Below, piece by piece: positions 7,102-14,300 of a stretch of DNA of 18,122 nt (position 1 is its first letter; the number at the start of each line of letters is the position of its first letter). Location of the stretch: contig DIZZ01000007.1 of assembly GCA_002428045.1 (NCBI GenBank), positions 1,822 to 19,943 on the forward strand, read 5' to 3'. The translations under genes were made by a program, and so were the position numbers. The notes beneath the pieces are model-generated. The model had not been told where the DNA came from. It did no database searches and worked only from the letters and a program-made list of their open reading frames with translations. This stretch comes from Verrucomicrobia bacterium UBA6015 (GTDB lineage Bacteria > Verrucomicrobiota > Kiritimatiellia > UBA8416).

Positions 7102-9432
7102 ATGTCTATACGAATATCGCTAGAATTCAACGATGCCGCGATCACCACCCGGCTGGATACGGAATGGCAGGGGGATGTCATCATCGGTCGCGGAACGGAA
7201 TGCGACTGGACGGTGCCTACGGAGGATGCCGCCGTGGGACGCAAGCATGCCCGCCTGTTCAAGCAGGGGGGCGCGGTTTATCTCGAGGACCTGAATAGCA
7301 AGAACGGATGTTTCCTGAGTGGGCGGCGACTGCGCAAGAAGCTTCGCCTGAAACCGGGACAGAAGATAACCATTGGCCGGAGCGCGATTGTGGTTCGGTC
7401 GGGGGAGGTGGCGGGCAAGGCCTCCTTCATGCCGTTCGTGGAAGTGAAGGAAGGCTCGCGGAAAGGTGCGCGGGTCGCGGTCGGTGCCAACGGCGTCAGG
7501 ATCGGATCGGATCCGGCCTCGGAGCTTGTCCTGCTGGATGATCTTGTCGTCTCGCGGCTGCATGCATTCATTGGCAGCACCAGTTCAGGGGGGGGGTGCT
7601 GGATCGAGGATCGGGCCAGCACCAACGGGACGCGGGTGAATGGCGAGATGTTGCAGCCCAACCGCAAGCGGCCGCTCAAGCCGGGCGATCTGATCCAGGT
7701 GGCGCATGTTGACATCCTCTATACCGACGGTGCCGCGCTGAGTCGGCAGAAGCGGGTCGTGCATACGCTGGCGATTGCGGCGCTGACCCTGTTGGCGGTG
7801 GTCGTTGTCTACAACCTCTACCTGCGGGGGCTCAAGGAGGATGCCTCCAAATTATTCGACAAGGCGCGTGAGGCGGCGACCCGGGAGCAATTCCAGGTCG
7901 CGGATCAATACATGACCGACATGCTGATTGCCAATGGGTATGACCGGGTTCGTGACGATGCCGAGAAATTGCACGCCAGCATGGCGGGGTGGCGTTCCAC
8001 GGCCTCGCGCTGGCGGCGGGTGGAGGCCGATCTCGCCCGCGCGGAGTTATGGGAAGGGGAGGCGTGGCGGACCTCCGAAACCGTTCGCCAACTGATGACC
8101 GATATAAATCAACTGTGCACCTTCACGGCGCGTCAGGATTGGGAGTGGGATCCGTCGGCCACGCATGCCTATGTGCAGCAGGTACAGGTGGCCAAGCAGC
8201 TCATGGATGGCCTTTTTGCGATCGCGGGGCTCATGCGGGCATCGGAAGACGCTGTGGATGTGGCGCGGATCGGCACGACGATCGGGGAGATCGACAAGGC
8301 CCGGCAGGAGGCGGACCGGCTCGGGCTCGCGGCGTCGGGTAAACTCCTGAACGGGCTTTGTGCCGCGGTTGATCGCCTCGCCCAGCAAGCGGGGGCCTGG
8401 GCGCGTGACGTGGAGACGGTGGATGAGATGATCCTGAATGTGGGGACGGCCTGGCCGCCGCCCTTGAAGCCCTTGATCGCAAAGCTGGAAGCCCTTCAAG
8501 GCGGTGAGCATGCCCCCGTAAAGGACAGGATCGAGACGGTGCTGCCCGCCCTGCGCGAATTGGATGCGGCCTATCAGCGGATGCAGGACCGGATTGCCGC
8601 CGTTCGCCGGTTGAGTTTCCAGGAGGCCCTAGTGCCGATTGAACTCCCCTCCAGGGAATTATGCGCCAGGAATCAGTCCCTCTCCGTGTTGCGGGATCGT
8701 CTTGAGTCCGCCTGGGGGTCGCTGCAACGTCAGATCGGTGTGATTCAGTCCGCTATGGGGCAGGTGGATCAGGCATTGCAACCCTTCGGCGGTGCGGATG
8801 CATTCCTGAATCGATGTGCGATCGACTCGCTCTTGCCAACCCTGCAGACCTATGATTGCCTGAACGGTGCCTTGCCTCGCCGGATGCGGAATGAGCCTGT
8901 CTCTGAATACGACCGGATCGTGGGCGTGGAGGCGTTGTATGAGACCTTGCGGGCGGGGCAACGGGTGCCTATCGAGGCCACCTGGCGGCCTGAATTATAC
9001 ATGATGAGTGCCAGCTTTGATGTGCTGGATGCGGCGCTACGGGAGGTTTCGGACGATGGCATCAAATGGCTGATCGGCGGTCGCCTGGCGGAACAGACGG
9101 CGCAATGGAAACGGCTGGCGGGGTTGCGGGATATGATGACGGACAGGCTGTTGAGTGTCGCGCCGCAACAGCAAGGGCGGGATGCGCTCCTGGTGGCGGG
9201 CATGCTGCTGATCCTGTCCCGCACTCCGGAATCAGTGCAGTTGGAAGAGGTTCAGTTGGGTCAATGGGTCAGCACCCGGCTGAACACCTTGCGCAATGAA
9301 CTGGTTGAACTCAATAAAACGTACAGCGTAGCCTCGGCGGAACAGCAGATCGAGATCCGGGAAGCGGTATTGCGCCTTGGCCTTCCCGGGGATCCCGTGG
9401 TCAAGGCCATGTGGGCGAGGCGTCCGCAATAA
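7102..9432 (+). CDS. Double-FHA membrane protein with long helical extracytoplasmic domain
   Basis: This is the last gene of the tad operon; its function is not established. FHA-1 covers about residues 1-100 (GRG 29-31, VGRKH 45-49, LNSKNG), and FHA-2 about 108-210 (IGSD 134-137, VSRLH 150-154, RASTNGTRVNG). A basic RQKR precedes one membrane helix (about 219-241). The remaining 530 or so residues are mostly charged and helical, rich in Arg, Glu and Ala, and could form a coiled or solenoid-like extracytoplasmic scaffold. FHA-1 has Gly for the usual Ser before the RxH, and FHA-2 has GS for the usual GR, so each domain lacks one expected binding residue. AGGA lies just upstream of the ATG, only 3 bases away. 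A G9 run (7588-7596) within FHA-2 is a possible slippage or sequencing-error site. Confidence 0.85.
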   Translation: MSIRISLEFNDAAITTRLDTEWQGDVIIGRGTECDWTVPTEDAAVGRKHARLFKQGGAVYLEDLNSKNGCFLSGRRLRKKLRLKPGQKITIGRSAIVVRSGEVAGKASFMPFVEVKEGSRKGARVAVGANGVRIGSDPASELVLLDDLVVSRLHAFIGSTSSGGGCWIEDRASTNGTRVNGEMLQPNRKRPLKPGDLIQVAHVDILYTDGAALSRQKRVVHTLAIAALTLLAVVVVYNLYLRGLKEDASKLFDKAREAATREQFQVADQYMTDMLIANGYDRVRDDAEKLHASMAGWRSTASRWRRVEADLARAELWEGEAWRTSETVRQLMTDINQLCTFTARQDWEWDPSATHAYVQQVQVAKQLMDGLFAIAGLMRASEDAVDVARIGTTIGEIDKARQEADRLGLAASGKLLNGLCAAVDRLAQQAGAWARDVETVDEMILNVGTAWPPPLKPLIAKLEALQGGEHAPVKDRIETVLPALRELDAAYQRMQDRIAAVRRLSFQEALVPIELPSRELCARNQSLSVLRDRLESAWGSLQRQIGVIQSAMGQVDQALQPFGGADAFLNRCAIDSLLPTLQTYDCLNGALPRRMRNEPVSEYDRIVGVEALYETLRAGQRVPIEATWRPELYMMSASFDVLDAALREVSDDGIKWLIGGRLAEQTAQWKRLAGLRDMMTDRLLSVAPQQQGRDALLVAGMLLILSRTPESVQLEEVQLGQWVSTRLNTLRNELVELNKTYSVASAEQQIEIREAVLRLGLPGDPVVKAMWARRPQ

Positions 9433-9509
9433 CCTCAGCCAATAGCAAAGCTCAAAAGAAAGAAAATGACAGGGAACCGGCACCGTTTTTGCTGCCGATC
9501 GGGGGTAGA

Positions 9510-9552
9510 CGGGCGCGGCTCGCCCGGAGGTCTTCGCCCTACCTGCCTTTGC
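9510..9552 (-). repeat. Palindromic dispersed repeat, copy 1 (GTAGGGCGAAGACC family)
   Basis: Read on the minus strand, 9542-9516 matches 14757-14783 at 26 of 27 positions. A further shared 10-mer (GCAAAGGCAG) lies on the other side of the core in each copy. The segment includes the hairpin CGGGCG (9510-9515), loop CGGCT, CGCCCG (9521-9526). It is a REP-like interspersed element in the spacer after the tad operon. No coding function is supported. Confidence 0.6.
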
Positions 9553-9614
9553 ATGCCTCGTCATCCGTCGTCGTCGTCCACCGATCCCCGAAAACATCTT
9601 GCCCCCTATTTTTT

Positions 9615-9638
9615 GCCCGCCCGCAGGGGGAGGCGGGC
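9615..9638 (+). terminator. Inverted repeat, weak candidate terminator of the tad operon
   Basis: GCCCGCC (9615-9621), a 10-base loop, and GGCGGGC (9632-9638) could form a 7-bp GC stem about 180 bp after the last tad-operon gene. It is followed only by TTGT, so it lacks a proper U tract. It may instead be another palindromic repeat. Confidence 0.25.
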
Positions 9639-9717
9639 TTGTATCCCATCCGTGGGTTCCTGTTCCCCTTCTGTTGTCCTTCATTCTAAGATTCCGATTG
9701 TTCTGTGCGTATATAGG

Positions 9718-9731
9718 GTGAAGCGCTTCAC
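9718..9731. promoter_or_regulatory. LacI-family operator-like perfect palindrome
   Basis: GTGAAGCGCTTCAC is a perfect 14-bp palindrome with a central CG, the typical form of LacI/GalR-family operators. A TATATA (9710-9715) lies just upstream, so a bound repressor would cover a possible -10/+1 region reading rightward. No matching -35 was found. No LacI-type gene or intact target gene lies in the window. Confidence 0.4.
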
Positions 9732-9755
9732 AGTCATGATTTAAGGATCTAGACC

Positions 9756-9805
9756 AGGAGGACGATCTGACAATCGAAATCAGCGACTATCGCCGGCATC
9801 AATAG
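9756..9805 (+). pseudogene. Remnant gene start: strong RBS followed by a 12-codon frame
   Basis: AGGAGG (9756-9761) stands 5 bases before CTG (9767), which opens the frame CTG-TIEISDYRRHQ-stop (9803-9805). No normal start codon is at the expected place, and the frame stops directly against the hepT stop on the other strand. With the operator-like palindrome just upstream, this looks like the 5' end of a regulated gene whose body was lost, perhaps when the neighbouring module arrived. The parent gene is not recognisable from 12 residues. Confidence 0.3.
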
Positions 9806-10297
9806 TCATTGCAATTGACGGATGAAAGAGCGGAAAGCCTGTAGTTCGCCCGGAAGGTTAATACCCAGCCGCTCGACGCGCCGCAGCAGGGCATCGATCC
9901 GCTCCCAGTCATAGGCGGTGCCGAAATAGTAACGCTTAAAATGCCTGAATCGCATCAACTCCAATAAGTCATTGAACGTGACATCGGACAGGACGCGGGG
10001 ACGTAACGAAGGAATATCCAGACACATGCGTTCGAGCAACTCGCGGTGCCAGCGATCCGGGGGAAGGTGGTTCCCGAAGAACTGGGAGATGCGCACGAAT
10101 ATCGTTTCCGCGCAGGTATAGTAGTTCTCGATCAGCCCGGCAATCATCACCGCCGCGCGCGGGGTTCTTCCCAGCTTCGGCAGATCGTCTCGCTGAGCCT
10201 CCGTGATTTCTCGCACCGCCTCGGCCAGCAAGCAAAGATGTTTGGTAATGTGTGCTTCCAAATGTACGATTTCCGATAGTTCAGGTGTCGCGGTCAT
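9806..10297 (-). CDS. hepT: HepT-like toxin of an MntA/HepT (type VII) toxin-antitoxin pair
   Basis: HepT proteins are HEPN-fold RNases, silenced when their partner MntA adds AMP to the toxin's active-site Tyr. This 163-residue all-helical protein matches the HepT-like domain of this subgroup: an N-terminal helix pair, then AVMIAGLIENYYTCAETIF, and the C-terminal signature LMRFRHFKRYYFGTAYDWER. In the canonical RX4-6HXY motif the His falls at a Tyr and the Tyr at a Phe (RFRHFKRYYF, about residues 116-125), so RNase activity is uncertain. The ATG at 10297 is preferred because GGAAGGAAGG lies about 8 bases upstream; the frame also extends to 10333. It overlaps the end of the mntA-like gene by 17 bases, which implies co-translation. 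Confidence 0.75.
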   Translation of the reverse strand: MTATPELSEIVHLEAHITKHLCLLAEAVREITEAQRDDLPKLGRTPRAAVMIAGLIENYYTCAETIFVRISQFFGNHLPPDRWHRELLERMCLDIPSLRPRVLSDVTFNDLLELMRFRHFKRYYFGTAYDWERIDALLRRVERLGINLPGELQAFRSFIRQLQ

Positions 10298-10667
10298 AGA
10301 CCAGCCTTCCTTCCTTGCGGATCGTGTCCGCATGCGCGGGATGTATCCGTTCCAACTCGACCAGATCCACAGGGAACCCTGTCATCTGACAGGCGGTATC
10401 CAAGGCGTGCAATCCAGTCATTGGATCCTCCCATCCCTCAACGGCAATATCGATATCCGAGATGTCCTGGAATCGCTCGGGATGCAGCAGCGAGCCCCAC
10501 TGGTATATGCGGCGGGGGTGATAATCCCGCACGAGCATATCGATGATACGGCAGAAATCCTCCTGTGCCTGGCCCACCAGTGCCAACAACCGATCCCGGC
10601 GCAGGGCATGTCGCTGTGCGAATGCCCGCTTCGCCGCCACCACATCAAATGTTTCGGATTCATACAT
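10281..10667 (-). CDS. mntA: MntA-like nucleotidyltransferase antitoxin
   Basis: This is a minimal nucleotidyltransferase of the MntA type, which modifies and neutralises HepT by AMPylation. After an N-terminal helical segment it shows the fold's active-site signature: Gly58-Ser59, then an ISDIDIA strand with Asp71 and Asp73. A likely third metal-binding Asp is Asp101 in FPVDLVEL. The GS-to-DxD spacing is 11 residues, one more than the textbook MntA motif. The 128-residue length is typical. The only ATG available is at 10667; its ribosome site is weak. It is the upstream gene of the pair, transcribed away from the sigma factor gene from a 113-bp divergent spacer that holds a plausible sigma-70 promoter. 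Confidence 0.8.
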   Translation of the reverse strand: MYESETFDVVAAKRAFAQRHALRRDRLLALVGQAQEDFCRIIDMLVRDYHPRRIYQWGSLLHPERFQDISDIDIAVEGWEDPMTGLHALDTACQMTGFPVDLVELERIHPAHADTIRKEGRLVYDRDT

Positions 10668-10681
10668 AACAAGACATCTCT

Positions 10682-10710
10682 AGCATAAATTAATTCGGTA
10701 GGTCTGTAAA
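10682..10710 (-). promoter_or_regulatory. Candidate sigma-70 promoter of the mntA-hepT module
   Basis: On the minus strand, TTTACA (10710-10705) and TATGCT (10687-10682) are separated by exactly 17 bases. They match the -35 and -10 consensus at 5 of 6 and 4 of 6 positions. The -10 ends 14 bases before the mntA ATG, which leaves a very short leader. The region is AT-rich compared with its surroundings. Confidence 0.4.
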
Positions 10711-10780
10711 TATTTTTGAAGAAATGAGGAACGAGAAGCGTTATAAGGGTGGCGGTTGATGTGATTATCGGGAGATGACT

Positions 10781-11332
10781 ATGGATGGAACGGTTCAGGA
10801 ACAGGCGGGCGGGACGCCCGGTCTGATTGAAGCGATCATTACGGAACATGAGGCGGCGCTGTTGCGTTATGCCTCGCGTATCCTGTGCAATCCCTTTGCC
10901 GCCCAGGATGTTGTGCAGGATGTGTTTATTCAGCTTTGCCAGAAATGGAAGCATGGGTTGCAGCCCTCGACCCATCTGAAGAACTGGCTTTACCGGGTGA
11001 CGCATAACGAGGCGGTGGATCATATCCGCCGCGAGTCGCGCCGCCAGGGGTTGCATGAGAAAGCCGCGCAGGATGTTGAAAGCGAGGCGTTTGCCTCGGA
11101 TGTGGATCCGGTGGAGGAGCGCCGGACACGGGTGCTGGATGCCCTGAAGCGGCTGCATCCGCGTGAGCAGCAGGTGGTGCTGTTGCGACTGGAGGAAGGG
11201 CTGTCGTATGCCCGGATCGCCGAGATTACCGGTCGCAGCGAGGGGAATGTCGGCAATATCCTGCATCATGCGATCCTGAAGCTGTCGGATAGCGTGCGAC
11301 CGAAGTCGACCGCGAAAGGAGGTGGGCTATGA
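10781..11332 (+). CDS. ECF-type RNA polymerase sigma factor
   Basis: This is an alternative sigma factor of the extracytoplasmic-function class. Region 2 spans about residues 22-85 (LLRYASRIL, AAQDVVQDVFIQL, HLKNWLYRVTHNEAVDHIRR). Region 4 spans about 120-170 (LHPREQQVVLLRLEEGLSYA, then the helix-turn-helix IAEITGRSEGNVGNILHHA). At 183 residues it has the usual ECF length, with no region 3. ATG 10781 is chosen because GGGAG (10770-10774) is 6 bases upstream; the ATG at 10775 would leave no spacing. Its stop overlaps the start of the anti-sigma/vWA gene (ATGA), the standard arrangement of a sigma factor with its cognate regulator. Target promoters and signal are unknown. Confidence 0.92.
   Translation: MDGTVQEQAGGTPGLIEAIITEHEAALLRYASRILCNPFAAQDVVQDVFIQLCQKWKHGLQPSTHLKNWLYRVTHNEAVDHIRRESRRQGLHEKAAQDVESEAFASDVDPVEERRTRVLDALKRLHPREQQVVLLRLEEGLSYARIAEITGRSEGNVGNILHHAILKLSDSVRPKSTAKGGGL
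11315..11323 (+). promoter_or_regulatory. Ribosome binding site of the anti-sigma/vWA gene
   Basis: AAAGGAGGT lies within the end of the sigma factor gene, 5 bases before the ATG at 11329. This very strong site suggests the anti-sigma protein is made at least as efficiently as the sigma factor. Confidence 0.75.
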
Positions 11333-14300
11333 CCACGGAGTCCCTGAATGAGAAAACACGCTGCGAGGCAATCCGCGAACGGTTGACCCTGTATGTCCTG
11401 AACGACCTGGATGCCGGGACGCAGGCGATGATCCAAACCCATCTGGACGGTTGCTCCGACTGCCATGCTATGGCGCAGCAGGTCCGCGAAACCATCGGCA
11501 CCCTGCAGGAGGCCCTGGCCGCGAAACCCCGGGAAGGAACCGCTACCCGGCTATCGTCGGAACGCCGCCGCCTAATCCGCGAAAAATTCGCCCGCCAGCG
11601 GCTGAGCCTCTGGAGCAAGGTGCTGCAATCCCCCGCCCTGAAAATCGCCGCCTCGGTAATGGTCGGCTACCTGCTGATCAGCCTGCTGATGCCATCGAAT
11701 GAGCGTGCATACAGAGTTCCTAAAGGACAGGGTGAGCCAGTTGTTTCGATGGTGAAAATAGTCAAGAAGAAAGCAAAGCAGACGCCGACTAAAGCAGATC
11801 ATTTCAGCTATAGCGATGCGCAGCCCATGCCTCAGGAAGATCTGATCGAGGAAGTTGAGGATGCGGTAATGAAGGACATATCGGCTGATATGCCTTCCTT
11901 GCCGACCGAGCCGATTCTCCCCCCGTCGGGTGCCGAGCTACCGAGGCCTATGTCGCCTGTTCCCGGGCGTGTCGAAGACCGCACCGACTCCCGTTGGGAA
12001 ACACTTGATGCAGGCGTCTCGCCTGCCAAGGAAAGCGGGTGGCAAGCAGGTAGTGCAGGTGTCCCGCCTGCCATTGGAAAAGGAGAGGCTGAAAGCCTGT
12101 CCTACTTTCAAAAGATTTCGGATGGGAACGGTACGGTTGGCACCGATTCGTTGAGACTCAAGAATGAGATAACCCCTCCTGCAGATCAAGCACAGGTGCA
12201 ACACGCGGCGTTCGATAGCGTGGCGATGGTCAAAAGCCCTGTAATCATGAAAAACGAGTACGCCTCCCGCATGGTGGTAGGAGGTAACGTCGAAGAGGAG
12301 CGCAAAGGTGCTGACAAGTGGTCGGGTGATGATATAAGCGATGAGGTTGTGAATGGAAGCGCCAGCCGAGGGGAACGGGAACTCGTGAACGCCCCAGCGG
12401 CATCGGCCCCGGACGTGCCTACGCTGACGGTATCGGGCTACGCCAATGTGTCGGGAACTCCAGTTCCGGTGGAAGCGCCGACGCCGGCCCCGCAGTTCGC
12501 GCCATCCCCTGAACCTGCGGAAAAGCCGGGCTTATTCGGTAGCTTCTTCAGTAGGCGGCGCAGCGAGTCCGCTGATAAATCAGCGATTATCAGTGAAGCC
12601 TCCGCCGTCGATTCCCGGCGGTTTTCCGGGATGGCGGAAAAAGAAGAATACCGCGCTGAGGCAGACGTGGCCGAGGCTGTCACGGCCGATCAGTTTTCCG
12701 TCCCTGGGGATATTCCGGTGAATGGGGCGTTATTTGCGGCACCCGCACGCTCCGCCGCCATTGAAAAGCAAATAGCGGACGGAAAGGATCAGTTAAAAGC
12801 CAGGAAACTGATTGAGGCCACGGAAATTGAGATGAACTTTAGTGAAAAGGCCAACGCGGATGCCGACCGCGACGGGTTCGAAGGCGACGGGTTCGGAGGG
12901 GAAAAAAAGAAAGAGGCCGAGAAGAATGTAAGGGGAGGTAAGGCTGGCAGCAGCGTCGCGCTTGACGAAGGGCTGGTACAGGATGGACAGGTTCCACCCC
13001 GTCAAGGCGCCGTCTCAGATCGGGAGGGACGGGTTCCACCCCGTCCGCCCACAGCACAAGCCGGAGCTTCAGCCCCAGCCAAAGCCATAGGTCGCGTCAT
13101 CGGCCAAACCATAACCGAAGATCGCGATGGAGATGATCGCCGAAATGCACAGCCCGAAACCATTACTGAACCCCAACTCGAGCCGCCTGAACCTACTCCC
13201 GAAATCGAGGTGCCGTCCGTGTCCGAGCCCGTATCCGGTCCCACGCCAGCACCGGTCCTCGTCGACGTCGACGAAAAGCCGGATGCGTTTGCGCCGCGGT
13301 TCAAGGCAACCGGGGTGAATCCGTTCGTGCCGGTCACGGAGAATGCGTTCTCGACCTTCTCGATTGACGTTGATACGGCATCTTATACCCTGGCGCGCAA
13401 CTATATGCTCGGGGGGCATCTGCCACCTGCCGAAGCGGTGCGTACCGAGGAATTTGTGAATTTCTTCGATTATGCCTATGAGCCGCCGATCGCGGAGCCC
13501 TTCCGGGTCGTGGCCGAGACCGCTCCGTCGCGATTCGGTCGCGGCATGCACCTGCTGAAGATCGGTGTGAAGGGTCGTCGGCTGGGTCGCGAGGAGCAGC
13601 GCCCGGCGGCGCTGACGTTCCTGGTGGACAGCTCCGGCTCGATGAACCAACCGGATCGTCTCGGGCTGGTCCAGAAGGCGCTGGAACTGCTGCTGGATGG
13701 ACTGGCCGATACGGACCTCGTCTCCATCATCCAGTTTGATGCTCAGGCGCGGCTGATTCTGGAGCATACACCGGTCGCGGACCGCCAGCGGATCCTGGCA
13801 GCGGTGAACGCGATCCAATGCGGTGGGGGCACGAACCTTGAGGAAGGGCTGCGCCGGGCCTACGAACAGGCCGCGCGGAACTTCGTCAGCCGCGGCGAGA
13901 ACCGGATCCTGCTGATGTCCGACGGCGTGGTGAACATGGGCGAGACGGCCAGCGCGGCGATCCTCGCCAAGGTGGAGACCTACCGTCGCCAAGGGCTTTA
14001 TCTCTCCGTCTTTGGCGTGGGCATGGGTATTTATGACGACGACATGCTCAAGACGCTGGCCAGCAAGGGGAACGGGGCGTATGCCTTCATCGATTCCGAG
14101 CAGGAGGCCCGCCGCGTGTTTGTGGATGATCTCTCGGCCACGCTCAACACGATTGCCGAAGATGTCAAGATCCAGGTGGAATACAATCCGGCGCTGGTGA
14201 AAAGCTACCGGCAACTGGGCTACGAAAGCCGTCAGCTCACCAAGCAGCAGTTCCGCGACGATACCGTGGACGCGGGCGAGGTCGGCTCCGGCCAGTCGGT

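Noticed and set aside
10728..10755. ECF-type autoregulatory promoter (GGAAC at 10728-10732) before the sigma gene
   Set aside because: No convincing -10 element follows at 16-17 bases. The alternative TTGAAG/TTATAA pair has a 19-base spacer, so neither is supported.
13069..14214. 381-residue minus-strand frame across the vWA domain
   Set aside because: The plus strand encodes a clear vWA MIDAS fold here. The antisense product has no recognisable domain and no good start.
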